Positions 1-7,451 are shown, counted from the stretch's first letter. The stretch: 64,000 nt of DNA from Planctomycetota bacterium (GCA_016125255.1 WGMD01000020.1:1-64000); one strand, 5' to 3'. Numbers and translations are program-made. Notes: generated by a model from the sequence alone, not told the origin.

Positions 1-1
1 C

Positions 2-133
2 AAGATGACGAGCTTCGACCGTCAACAGATCGATGCGATCCGAAAGGAACTGAATCAGACCTTCAACACCCAACACCAACCCGCCGTCCAGACACCCGCC
101 CCTTCACGAATTTACAGCACGACAGGGACTTGA
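2..133 (+). CDS. 3' end of an unrecognised gene, cut by window start
   Basis: An open frame runs from the first bases to a TGA at 131-133 (43 residues visible, ending RIYSTTGT). Composition (polar, Gln-rich, SFDRQQIDAIRKEL near the start) looks protein-like but I recognise no family. It overlaps the convergent membrane-protein frame by about 70 bases, more than is usual for two intact genes, so one of the two has probably been altered at its 3' end. Too short to assign a function. Confidence 0.3.
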   Translation, partial: KMTSFDRQQIDAIRKELNQTFNTQHQPAVQTPAPSRIYSTTGT

Positions 134-977
134 CCGCGGAACTGGCAGCATCAATAGCCACAATTTGGCACTGTGGAAGCCATTCCAGCACTTTTGCACG
201 CCACTCTTTTGCCTTCACGAAGTCCTTCGCCGCGGTTGCATCGATTCGCTCAAATGTTTCACTAGGCCGTCCAAGGGCAATATATGGACCAATGCACTGA
301 AAGAACAACTTAAAAAGTATCTGCTCATCTAACATGAGCCGAAATGGATCGCGGTCCGATGTCCCCAATTTCCGACACACTCCGGAGTAAAGGAACAAGT
401 TGCCTGGCTTCTTTCTATTCCGCAAGAACCTTGCATATCGAAAAAGAAGACTCAACTGCGATCGCTCTTTATCGAACGATCGCAAATAGAGGATGGGTTG
501 TCGTCCATCCTGCGCCATGGTTTCTGTTGCAGACGTGCTCAATAACCAAGCTGGTGACAACAAGCGCCTATGAAACCGGTTCATTGCCAGACTTCCCATC
601 TGCCACAATGTTGAGCCGATTGCAATACTGCATAATCCCACGACGGAATCAACAAGATTCACGGAGTGAGGCGAAGCGCTTAATGAATGAAAACGTACGT
701 AGAGAACAATCGGCGCAAAAAATAAGACTGTACCAATTGTGCAAAGGAGAATGCTCATCACCGAACGTGGAACATCGGCGGCCGAGATCAGCATCTTGCG
801 CAGAATTCCAGCCAGAAGTAAAAGTCCGCCTGCGGCCACGTATGTCCAGAATCCACGGTGTGGAAGTTGATGCATGATCTCCACAGTGATATATGGAGCA
901 AAGAACCAAAATACCACAGACCAACAGACAAGGCTGACAGCAAACAGCGTCGTAAAGAGTACAAGTTGCCGAAACAT
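63..977 (-). CDS. Membrane protein with YLRSF motif, probably C-terminally truncated
   Basis: 304 aa. The N-terminal half carries about four hydrophobic segments (near residues 5-35, 45-60, 70-95, 107-130). It is followed by a cytoplasmic part opening with the motif PILYLRSFDKE and later IALGRPSE, the signature order of a bacterial membrane family whose soluble domain resembles TIR/nucleotide-sensing folds in conflict systems (family memory, not searched). After QCQIVAIDAASSAV the sequence degenerates into a basic tail (KGRVSGRRVGVGC) where relatives continue with a conserved Trp/Glu segment, so the C terminus is probably lost. It lies 179 bases downstream of, and in the same direction as, the TIR/caspase operon, so a membrane effector or sensor role in that system is possible but unproven. 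Confidence 0.6.
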   Translation of the reverse strand: MFRQLVLFTTLFAVSLVCWSVVFWFFAPYITVEIMHQLPHRGFWTYVAAGGLLLLAGILRKMLISAADVPRSVMSILLCTIGTVLFFAPIVLYVRFHSLSASPHSVNLVDSVVGLCSIAIGSTLWQMGSLAMNRFHRRLLSPAWLLSTSATETMAQDGRQPILYLRSFDKERSQLSLLFRYARFLRNRKKPGNLFLYSGVCRKLGTSDRDPFRLMLDEQILFKLFFQCIGPYIALGRPSETFERIDATAAKDFVKAKEWRAKVLEWLPQCQIVAIDAASSAVKSLSCCKFVKGRVSGRRVGVGC

Positions 978-1156
978 TGTCTCGCTCAGACGGATGAACT
1001 GCTAAAGTATCCTAAATACGTACTCGCTCGACCCAACGCCGGTAGTTCCGCCAAGACGGTTAGTTTGCACGACTTGCTCTCCATCGCAACATACCACATA
1101 TGCGGCTGAGATGCGCCGAGGGTGAGGGGTTAAAACACGCCCTCCGAAAGCTCCCT

Positions 1157-2317
1157 TCATGCTCCCAAGGCGTCCAAAAGTCTCCTGTCACTTTCGATCG
1201 CCACCTCTTCTGCTTGCGCCTTTGCTATGCGCGAAATAGCATCTTCTCCTCTTTGAGATCGCCCTCCAGCGCCAGTGCTATCAGATGTAGGCCCGCGCGT
1301 CCGTTGTCCCTCCCCCATTGTCACATGAGCTGGATTCACCGTCCGGTCGTCGAACATGTATGTTAAATCCAACCTATGTTCCGGCGTCCCTTGGGGACGT
1401 GCCACATTAGGGATGAAATACTCCGAAGGAATCGTGTAATCCGTATGGTAATGGCCGCGATAGACGCAGTGGCTCTTCCCCTGCAAGTCAGGTGGTAGAT
1501 CAACGGGGCACCTGATCTTGGAGTCGATCTCCTGGACGGGAAGCAACTCCGTGGCCTTTCCGGAGGATGTCGCTGCCGCATTCGCGATTGTTTTCATCGC
1601 AAGAATGAGTGCTTTGGGCAACGAATCGACCCGGGAGGCGTTCCACGCCTCATCCGTTACACCCAGGTCGGCGTTTAGTTTTTCCATGTATTCTTTAAGA
1701 CGGCCCGACTTCACCATATGACCAACGGAGTTCACAGAGAATGCCACCCCCCCCGGCATACGGTGATCCGTCCACCATCGCCCGTCGCCTTGCGTACTGA
1801 AGTAATTGACGCCGGTCTTCCATTTCCATGTGACGCGAGCATTGCCCGGTTTCTCAAGAAATATGTCATCATAAAGGATGCGATCTTCCCCGCAGTCATC
1901 GAGCAAATACAACGAGCACAACCGCTTTGCTATATCCTTCACCAATGGCGATGGAATCGCGCCGGCAATTCTCTCTGAAACCGCCACGAGCACGAATGCA
2001 CTCTTCGCTCCCTGATAACCGTCGCGTGTCCATGCGGTCCTATCTCGCTGGATTTTCTCTCGGATGGCATCGTCAGACATCGCAAGATCGCTGTCTGTTA
2101 AAAAACAATAACTGATCAGGCCAAGCTTGGCGGCAATGCGGCCAAATAAGCATGGCTGATACTTTTCAAGCCACTGCCCGAGTATTCGCGCGCGCGCTTG
2201 ATCGGTCGTCGCGCAATATAGCTCGGTGTTCGCGCCTGCTACCTCTTTACTGAACGCAGCTTCCTTACGCCACGGGTCAGGCTCAAGTTGATCCAAGAGC
2301 TGCGCAAGACTCAGCAT
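1157..2317 (-). CDS. Unrecognised 386-aa protein of the TIR/caspase operon
   Basis: I do not recognise a named family. ATG at 2317 is preceded by GAGG at suitable spacing; an in-frame TTG at 2335 is a weaker choice. Striking blocks that look conserved are QPCLFGRIAAK, YCFLTDSDLAMSD, GDGRWWTDHRMPGG and AFSVNSVGHM; a His/Tyr-rich patch (VYRGHYHTDYT) follows near residue 310. No signal peptide or membrane segment, so cytoplasmic. The gene starts 7 bases after the stop of the ThsB-like gene and closes the four-gene unit. By context it may be a sensor, adaptor or a substrate of the caspase-like protease; this is inference only. The last 50 residues are charged and low-complexity. Confidence 0.8.
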   Translation of the reverse strand: MLSLAQLLDQLEPDPWRKEAAFSKEVAGANTELYCATTDQARARILGQWLEKYQPCLFGRIAAKLGLISYCFLTDSDLAMSDDAIREKIQRDRTAWTRDGYQGAKSAFVLVAVSERIAGAIPSPLVKDIAKRLCSLYLLDDCGEDRILYDDIFLEKPGNARVTWKWKTGVNYFSTQGDGRWWTDHRMPGGVAFSVNSVGHMVKSGRLKEYMEKLNADLGVTDEAWNASRVDSLPKALILAMKTIANAAATSSGKATELLPVQEIDSKIRCPVDLPPDLQGKSHCVYRGHYHTDYTIPSEYFIPNVARPQGTPEHRLDLTYMFDDRTVNPAHVTMGEGQRTRGPTSDSTGAGGRSQRGEDAISRIAKAQAEEVAIESDRRLLDALGA

Positions 2318-2324
2318 GTTCGCC

Positions 2325-2708
2325 TCATATTCCAATCAGCGTCTTGAGGTTCGGCCGCGTCCAATCGTAGATCATGTCCGTCGCTAGCGCCGACGATGGT
2401 TTCTTGCACACCTTTCCATTCCGGCCCTTGAGCAAAAAATAGCGCTTACCTCCTTCGCGCGCGATCCGGAGTTCAGCGGCAACTCCCGCAGCGTTGTGAC
2501 ACTGCTCCCCGCAAATCACAATGACGACGTCGATGTTCTGAAGGCGTCGTCGGAACTTTTCCTTCCAGTCACCCGTCAACGGTTCTTTCAGGGATCGGTC
2601 CTTCATTTCGAACGGGGCATCGGGATGCTGGGCTTGTCCGGCTAGCAGGTTCCGAAGATCCTCGTCGTGGTCGTAGTCAAAGCTGATAAATACTCGTTTT
2701 AGTGCCAT
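2325..2708 (-). CDS. ThsB/TIR-like domain protein (DUF1863 type)
   Basis: 127 aa, single domain. It starts with RVFISFDYDHDEDLRNLL, the first strand and helix of the TIR-like fold known as MTH538/DUF1863 or ThsB-TIR, and has the later strand VVIVICGEQCHNAAGV followed by AAELRIA, where the Glu takes the place of the TIR active-site acid. In Thoeris systems such proteins make a cyclic ADP-ribose signal from NAD+ on phage infection (established for the family; activity here is inferred). A strong Shine-Dalgarno (AGGAGG, 5 bases from the ATG) precedes it. It follows the caspase gene by 8 bases, so the two are co-transcribed. Confidence 0.82.
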   Translation of the reverse strand: MALKRVFISFDYDHDEDLRNLLAGQAQHPDAPFEMKDRSLKEPLTGDWKEKFRRRLQNIDVVIVICGEQCHNAAGVAAELRIAREGGKRYFLLKGRNGKVCKKPSSALATDMIYDWTRPNLKTLIGI

Positions 2709-2716
2709 GTTGCCTC

Positions 2717-3700
2717 CTATATGAGTTTCTCTTCAACAAGCCGACGATAGTGTTCCCCAAGTACCGTCAGCTTGCACGATTTACCTTCCATTGCAGCATT
2801 CCACATATGTTCTGCGCCGACGGGGACTAAGAGATTGACACGGTTATACTTTTGAAGAATTGTGAATTTTCGGTTGTTCTCAAGATTCGCGCGAGGCATT
2901 TCCGGTGTACGTCCTTCGTCACGCGGCTCAAAGGATGGGTCCAACTTAAAATCGAAGCCAGGCGTGGGAAAAAACTCTGTAATGCGGTGAAGGTCAGCCA
3001 AAGGGATGGGCGGCTCGACCTTGCGCAGTGAAACAAACGTCTTTACATTGGTCTTGAATACGGGGCGCTGCTTCCAATTGCCGAGGGATTGGTCAATGTG
3101 CGCGTACACACTGCCAGGGGTGATGTTTCCAAGAAGATCACGAGCTGAGCCCTGTAAAGCATCAATTAATAGCGTTGTGAATACGCCGTGACCGTTCTCC
3201 TCGGAGGCGCGCTGTTTGTCCGTAGAAGCCGTCAGAATGGTCATACCATCGGAAAGTGCGGCCTCCTGTTTCGTGACTACTGGGTTTCCAGCACTACCTG
3301 AATGGCAACTATCAAGGATGATGATCTTATTCTTTGCCTTCGAGCCTCTCGCGAGTTCCAATATCTCATTCAGCGAAACGCCGTCATCCCATCTCTTTGC
3401 GTCACTTGCCAGAATGTAACCGCCAGATGCTTCGATATGACCATGTCCAGCAAAGTAGAGTAGAGCGATTTCATCATCAGTCGAAAACAATTCTTCAATC
3501 GCGTCCTTCAATACCTGCTTGTCGCAATTATCTGTCGAGGCAGAGCTGGTCAAAAGCTTTGGAGTACCGAAGTTAATGCTGCCAGTGCCGTCCCGTTCCA
3601 AAGTCACCTTCATAGAATGCGCATCATTAACGCAGCCGAATAGCTTCGGAAGTGACTGGTAGTAGTCGATGCCGACCACGAGTGCTTTTTTCGTGTTCAT
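2717..3700 (-). CDS. Caspase-like cysteine protease (peptidase C14)
   Basis: 327 aa. The N-terminal 230 residues form a caspase-like domain: [20 protein letters not shown] at the start, the catalytic His in LLYFAGHGH, and the catalytic Cys in [10 protein letters not shown]. Both catalytic residues are present, so it should be active. The C-terminal 90 residues (from about PGFDFKLDP) are not part of the protease and end with [19 protein letters not shown], a likely sensing or ligand-binding region. Caspase-like proteases coupled to TIR enzymes are known antiphage effectors that are activated by a TIR-made nucleotide and kill the infected cell. The gene follows the TIR gene by 3 bases with no clear ribosome site, suggesting translational coupling. 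Confidence 0.88.
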   Translation of the reverse strand: MNTKKALVVGIDYYQSLPKLFGCVNDAHSMKVTLERDGTGSINFGTPKLLTSSASTDNCDKQVLKDAIEELFSTDDEIALLYFAGHGHIEASGGYILASDAKRWDDGVSLNEILELARGSKAKNKIIILDSCHSGSAGNPVVTKQEAALSDGMTILTASTDKQRASEENGHGVFTTLLIDALQGSARDLLGNITPGSVYAHIDQSLGNWKQRPVFKTNVKTFVSLRKVEPPIPLADLHRITEFFPTPGFDFKLDPSFEPRDEGRTPEMPRANLENNRKFTILQKYNRVNLLVPVGAEHMWNAAMEGKSCKLTVLGEHYRRLVEEKLI

Positions 3701-3703
3701 CGC

Positions 3704-4192
3704 TTACTGTCCTAGAGCAGCCTTCAACTGGCGGTGGAAGGCGTCAACACCTGCGATACCCTCGGACGCTGCCGCATATTTTTCCATGAGCGAGCGTTTC
3801 ACGATCGGTGCCTGCTGCTTGTAGTGCCTCGCGAATGTGTCAATCGCATTTTCGCCGCGGAGCACCGGCCACTCTGTTAGGTATTCGGGCAGATCTCCCT
3901 GCGCGAGATTCGTGTACGAGGTGATGATCCGGGGTGCTTGACGCGCGACGCCGACCTCAAACGGCACCCACCATGAGCCACGCGTATTTTGCGTCACAAG
4001 GGCCAAGAGGTTTGTGCAGTCATTGAGCCGCTTCACAATCAGTGCGGTGACGCGATTGCTCTGATTGGCGTAGCCCGCTTCTTTATCAAGGTCGTCCAAG
4101 TAGCACGTGATTCCATGCACGTTGGTGAGGCGGTCACGCACTGCTCTGGCGATCACGTCGTCGGCCGTTCGATGTGAGATGAATACGGGCAT
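3704..4192 (-). CDS. TIR-domain protein, first gene of the immunity operon
   Basis: 162 aa. I start it at the ATG at 4192 (GGAG 5 bases upstream; the protein then begins MPVFISHRTADD, the canonical first TIR strand); a longer frame to 4255 adds only an unrelated lead. The TIR domain covers about residues 1-130, with LLALVTQNTRGSWWVPFEVG containing the S-x-W-x-x-x-E type motif whose Glu is the NADase catalytic residue. The rest is helical with no second domain. It is the promoter-proximal gene of the unit, followed by the caspase and ThsB-like genes. It could be the signal-producing enzyme or, with the second TIR-like protein, half of a two-enzyme pair. Confidence 0.85.
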   Translation of the reverse strand: MPVFISHRTADDVIARAVRDRLTNVHGITCYLDDLDKEAGYANQSNRVTALIVKRLNDCTNLLALVTQNTRGSWWVPFEVGVARQAPRIITSYTNLAQGDLPEYLTEWPVLRGENAIDTFARHYKQQAPIVKRSLMEKYAAASEGIAGVDAFHRQLKAALGQ

Positions 4193-4362
4193 TAGTTCTC
4201 CAATGGCTCGGGTCTTCCACGAATCGTAGCGAAAAATCCCGCCGCGTACAGCCAACAGACAGGTTATCTACACAAAGGCGGGGTCAACCTGTACAGAAAG
4301 ATTTGGCACCGGTGACACCGCCCACGCGTTCCGTCGCGACCTCGACCACTTCGACATCCGAA

Positions 4363-4450
4363 GCAGTGCCATTGCAGTGCCAAACGGCTTGCGGTGACAG
4401 TCATGTGACGATCACATGACGGTTTTCTGGCACTGCAAGCGTCACATGAC
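4363..4450. repeat. Nested inverted repeats, possible operator or cruciform
   Basis: GCAGTGCCA occurs twice directly (4363-4371, 4374-4382) and once inverted (TGGCACTGC, 4428-4436; the arms extend to 11 bases, 4372-4382 with 4428-4438). Nested inside is a perfect palindrome, GTCATGTGA / TCACATGAC (4400-4408 and 4412-4420) with a 3-base spacer. A further TCACATGAC copy lies at 4442-4450. This arrangement 170-260 bases upstream of the TIR start suits a dimeric regulator site or a structured DNA element. Confidence 0.55.
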
Positions 4451-4743
4451 GGGGGTTGTGATGCGGTAACATGGGGCAAAAGCGGGTGCAACTCGCACCC
4501 ATGGCGATTTGGCGCAAGTGTATGATGTGAAGCAGTTTGTCTCTTACGTGACGGGGGTACGACCTCGTCACGTGGATTTGAGACTTTGAGACGATCTCGG
4601 CTCTCGGGGGGTGGTTTTCGGGCGCTACCCCGTCACGTGTTTGGGCGGTGCGGCACGGCGGCGTAATTGCGAAAACTCTTTGTTTATAGGTCGAAATGAG
4701 CGAAGCCCGCCGCCGGGTGGCAACGGGCCTTGCTCTGGACAGA

Positions 4744-4764
4744 GACGGGTCGCAAGGACCCGTC
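4744..4764. terminator. Perfect 8-bp hairpin
   Basis: GACGGGTC, loop GCAAG, GACCCGTC. There is no T-run on either side, so it is a weak terminator candidate; it sits just left of the tRNA-like tail. Confidence 0.3.
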
Positions 4765-4767
4765 CAA

Positions 4768-4789
4768 TGGAGGGAGAGGGGATCGAACC
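4768..4789 (-). repeat. tRNA 3'-end look-alike (possible att remnant)
   Basis: On the minus strand these 22 bases read like the T-loop (TTCGATC), 3' T-stem, 3' acceptor strand (TCCCTCC) and discriminator A of a tRNA. The upstream bases cannot form the T-stem and no D or anticodon arm follows, so this is not a tRNA gene. Such tails are typical of integrase attachment scars. The acceptor strand would suit a tRNA starting GGAGGGA, for example tRNA-Ser. Confidence 0.45.
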
Positions 4790-4841
4790 GAAAATCACAC
4801 ATCTGTTATCATGCCCCTTCGCACATTTGCGGAGGATTCGC

Positions 4842-5369
4842 ATGTCGTCCCACAAAAATCATCGCATTCTGATGTTCGTCGACGATGTCTACGAAGATTT
4901 GGAGCTCTGGTACCCCAAGCTTCGGCTCATCGAGGCGGGGTGCGAAGTGGTCGTCGCCGGGCCCAAGGCGGACAAGGTGTATGCGGGCAAGCACACGTAT
5001 CCGTGCAAGGCCGACGCCGCCATCGCCGACATGGACGCCGCGGACTTTGACGGGCTGGTGATCCCCGGCGGGTTCGCTCCCGATCAGTTGCGCCGCGATC
5101 CGAAAGTGCTTTCCCTGACGCGCGAGATTCACGAAGCGGGCAAGCTGATGGCGCACATCTGTCACGCCGGCTGGATTCCGATCTCCGCGGGAATCATGAA
5201 GGGCTACCGCTGCACCTCGACGCCGGGCATCAAGGACGACCTCGTCAACGCCGGGGCGACTTGGCTCGATGAACCGCTCGTGATCGATCGCAATCAGGTC
5301 TCCAGCCGCCGGCCCGGCGACCTGCCGCAGTTCATGCAGGGCGTTTTGAAAGTGCTCAGCGGAGCGTGA
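4842..5369 (+). CDS. DJ-1/PfpI family protein
   Basis: 175 aa. The start at 4842 is set by GGAGG at 4831-4835. The whole protein is one DJ-1/PfpI (class I glutamine amidotransferase-like) domain: ILMFVDDVYEDLELWYP at the start, FDGLVIPGG in the middle, and the nucleophile elbow MAHICHAGW with the reactive Cys. The PfpI branch includes proteases, glyoxalase-type deglycases and chaperones, so the exact reaction is open. Cytoplasmic, no signal peptide. It precedes ribH by 63 bases in the same direction, and a TATAAT at 5379-5384 may give ribH its own promoter. Confidence 0.9.
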   Translation: MSSHKNHRILMFVDDVYEDLELWYPKLRLIEAGCEVVVAGPKADKVYAGKHTYPCKADAAIADMDAADFDGLVIPGGFAPDQLRRDPKVLSLTREIHEAGKLMAHICHAGWIPISAGIMKGYRCTSTPGIKDDLVNAGATWLDEPLVIDRNQVSSRRPGDLPQFMQGVLKVLSGA

Positions 5370-5378
5370 TCAGCCCGC

Positions 5379-5384
5379 TATAAT
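5379..5384 (+). promoter_or_regulatory. Possible -10 box ahead of ribH
   Basis: A perfect TATAAT lies between the DJ-1 stop and ribH, 49 bases before the ribH start. No good -35 hexamer sits at 16-18 bases, so this is only a candidate. Confidence 0.3.
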
Positions 5385-5432
5385 CGTCCCCGCAACCAGA
5401 AACCAGGAACCAGAAATTCGGAACTTCCCCCG

Positions 5433-5912
5433 ATGCCCATCGACTACCAAGGCGACCTGACGGCCGGCGAAAACCGCTTCGCCATCGTCGTCTCGCGCTT
5501 CAACAACGAAATCACCGACCGCCTGCTCGAAGGGGCGCTTCAGGCCCTCGCCGCCTGCGGCGTGAACATCGACGAAGTGCCCGTGGCTCATGTGCCCGGC
5601 AGTCTCGAACTCGCCGTCGTCGCCAAGTCGCTGGCCATCACCGGTCAGTACGACGCGGTGATCTGCCTCGGCTGCGTGATCCGGGGCGAGACGACGCACT
5701 ACGACTGCGTCGCCATGGGAGCCGTCCACGCCATCACCGCCGCCGCCGCCGAGACCGGCGTGCCGATCATGTTCGGCGTGCTGACCACCGAAGACGATGA
5801 CCAGGCCCTGGCCCGTTCCGACGCGGCCCGCAAAACCAACATGGGCGCCGACGTGGCGCGCGGCGCGGTCGAGATGGCCAACCTCATGAACGCGATCGCC
5901 AACCCCTCATGA
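5433..5912 (+). CDS. ribH: 6,7-dimethyl-8-ribityllumazine synthase
   Basis: 159 aa, normal family length. It makes 6,7-dimethyl-8-ribityllumazine from 5-amino-6-ribitylamino-uracil and 3,4-dihydroxy-2-butanone 4-phosphate, the penultimate step of riboflavin synthesis, usually as a 60- or 10-mer in the cytoplasm. Diagnostic blocks: VSRFNNEITDRLLEGA, VPGSLELAVV, CLGCVIRGETTHYD and IMFGVLTTEDDDQA. Its stop overlaps the nusB start in an ATGA arrangement, so the two are translationally coupled; ribH-nusB pairs are common in bacteria. A short CCAGAAACCAGGAACC-type repeat fills its leader at about 5395-5415. Confidence 0.97.
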   Translation: MPIDYQGDLTAGENRFAIVVSRFNNEITDRLLEGALQALAACGVNIDEVPVAHVPGSLELAVVAKSLAITGQYDAVICLGCVIRGETTHYDCVAMGAVHAITAAAAETGVPIMFGVLTTEDDDQALARSDAARKTNMGADVARGAVEMANLMNAIANPS

Positions 5913-6439
5913 CCCCACGCCACCAGGTTCGACAACTCGCCATTCAGGCGCTCTACCAGCTTGACGCGCGCGGCGACGCCGACGCCGAGCAGGTCGAAGC
6001 GACCGTGCGCGAAGCGCCCGCCAGCGCGGAAATCATCACCGACGCGCTGGGCATGGCCCAGCGCGCCTGGCTCATGCACGACGAAGCCGACAAGCTCGCC
6101 GCCGAACTCGCCCCCGATTGGCCCACGCATCGTCAGCCCCCCGTCGATCGCGCGATTCTCCGGCTCGCCTATTACGAAATCGCCGGCGAAACCGAGACGC
6201 CCGCCGCCGTCGTCATCAATGAAGCCATCGAGCTGGCCAAGACCTTCAGCTCCGAGCGCAGCCCCGCGTTCATCAACGGCGTCCTCGACAAGATCGCCAA
6301 GCGCCTGCGGCCCAATGAGGAGCGACTCTCCCGCCGCGAAACACCCGGCAAAGCGGCGGCGCAACCCCTCGCCGTCAAAGTCCCGCCGCAGGCCAATGAC
6401 CAAGGTCCAAGCACCAATGACCAAGGTAATGAACAATGA
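5909..6439 (+). CDS. nusB: Transcription antitermination protein NusB
   Basis: 176 aa. NusB binds the boxA RNA with NusE/S10 and promotes rRNA antitermination. The helical NusB domain covers residues 1-135, starting RHQVRQLAIQALYQLDARG and including VDRAILRLAYYEI and AVVINEAIELAKTF, ending FINGVLDKIAKRLRP. About 40 extra residues follow; the final NDQG-rich stretch is translated from an intergenic repeat (CAATGACCAAGG units) into which the reading frame runs. The start overlaps the ribH stop by 4 bases. Confidence 0.95.
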   Translation: MTPRHQVRQLAIQALYQLDARGDADAEQVEATVREAPASAEIITDALGMAQRAWLMHDEADKLAAELAPDWPTHRQPPVDRAILRLAYYEIAGETETPAAVVINEAIELAKTFSSERSPAFINGVLDKIAKRLRPNEERLSRRETPGKAAAQPLAVKVPPQANDQGPSTNDQGNEQ

Positions 6440-6525
6440 CCAACGGACGCATTCCTTGAACCTTTGACCATTCGACTTTTGATCATTCCCTTGGTCATTG
6501 GGATTTGGTCATTGGTCATTTTTAA
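6396..6525. repeat. Palindromic AATGACCAAGG / CCTTGGTCATT repeat cluster
   Basis: Several copies of AATGACCAA(GG) at 6397-6450 face several copies of TTGGTCATT at 6490-6520, giving a long imperfect hairpin between nusB and ftsY. The left half is inside the nusB frame. Repeats of this sequence type are scattered between genes in planctomycetes. Confidence 0.75.
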
Positions 6526-6533
6526 CCACCACC

Positions 6534-7451
6534 ATGGGCTTGTTTGGTTTTTCATTCAAGAAAGTCAAAGAGGGTCTGGCACGCACGCGGCAGACCTTCG
6601 CCCGGCTGCGCGGCTTGTTGACCCGGCAGCTTTCCGATGACGTGATCAACGAAGTCGAGGCGCTGCTCATCCAGTCCGACATCGGCGTCAAGACCACGCA
6701 GGACATCATCGCGCATGTGCGGCAGGCCTACCGCGAGAAGAAGTTCACGCGCGGCGATCAGGTCTTCGACTACATCAAGTCGTACATCGCCGGCCTGTTT
6801 CCCGCGGCGGATCGCTCGATTCGCTTCGCGCCCAGCGGGCCGACGGTGATCCTCGTCAGCGGGATCAACGGGGCGGGAAAGACGACGAGCATCGCCAAGA
6901 TCGCCAAGGCGCTGCGCGATGAGAAGAAGAAGGTGCTGCTGGCGGCCTGCGACACGTTCCGCGCCGCGGCGGTGGAGCAGCTTGAAGTGTGGGCCGGTCG
7001 ATTGGGCGTCGAAGTCGTCAAGGGCCAGCAGGGGGGCGCCCCCGCGGCCGTGGCGTTCGACGCGGCGCAAGCGGCGGTGGCGCGCAACGTCGATGTGCTC
7101 CTCGTCGACACCGCCGGCCGACTCCACACGCAGCAACATCTCATGCGCCAGCTCACGAAGATTCGTGACGTCATCGCGCGGAAGATTCCGGGGGCGCCGC
7201 ATGAGGTGATCCTCGTGCTCGACGCCACCACCGGCCAGAACGCCGTGAATCAGGCGATGATCTTCAAGCAGGCGATCGACGTCACCGGCATCTTCCTCTC
7301 GAAACTCGACGGCACGGCGAAGGGCGGCATCGTCGTGGCGATTCGCCAGCAGCTTGAATTACCCGTGAAATTCATCGGCGTCGGCGAAACGCCCGACGAC
7401 GTGGAGCCCTTTGACCCCGCGAAGTTTGTGGAAGCCCTCTTCGCGGAGTGA
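6534..7451 (+). CDS. ftsY: Signal recognition particle receptor FtsY
   Basis: 305 aa. The SRP GTPase receptor docks ribosome-SRP complexes at the membrane. N domain: residues 1-85 (four-helix bundle, LLTRQLSDDVINEVEALL). G domain: 95-305 with G1 GINGAGKTTSIAK, G2 DTFRAAAVEQL, G3 VDTAGRL, DATTGQNA, G4 SKLDGTAKGG and a C-terminal GVGETPDDVEPFD. The acidic A domain of E. coli FtsY is absent, as in many bacteria; instead the protein starts with a short amphipathic MGLFGFSFKK. I start at 6534 rather than 6498 because the earlier codons are in the repeat; no clear Shine-Dalgarno is seen. Confidence 0.96.
   Translation: MGLFGFSFKKVKEGLARTRQTFARLRGLLTRQLSDDVINEVEALLIQSDIGVKTTQDIIAHVRQAYREKKFTRGDQVFDYIKSYIAGLFPAADRSIRFAPSGPTVILVSGINGAGKTTSIAKIAKALRDEKKKVLLAACDTFRAAAVEQLEVWAGRLGVEVVKGQQGGAPAAVAFDAAQAAVARNVDVLLVDTAGRLHTQQHLMRQLTKIRDVIARKIPGAPHEVILVLDATTGQNAVNQAMIFKQAIDVTGIFLSKLDGTAKGGIVVAIRQQLELPVKFIGVGETPDDVEPFDPAKFVEALFAE

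Larger units (their letters stand above)
4256..4841. other. Repeat-rich spacer without a convincing gene
   Basis: About 590 bases between the immunity operon and the DJ-1 gene. Open frames here have no family-like sequence. It holds a family of short direct and inverted repeats (TCACATGACGG, ACGTGACGGGGG, GCAGTGCCA), two simple hairpins (GGGTGC/GCACCC at 4484-4500 and GACGGGTC/GACCCGTC at 4744-4764) and a tRNA 3'-end look-alike at 4768-4789. It probably contains the promoter region of the TIR gene, but I could not place a convincing -35/-10 pair. Confidence 0.6.

Noticed and set aside
4264-4802. Two minus-strand frames upstream of the TIR gene
   Set aside because: Cys/His/Arg-rich translation of the palindromic repeat spacer; no homology-like segment, no ribosome site.
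4768-4840. A complete tRNA on the minus strand
   Set aside because: The bases 5' of the T-loop cannot form the T-stem and no D or anticodon arm exists.
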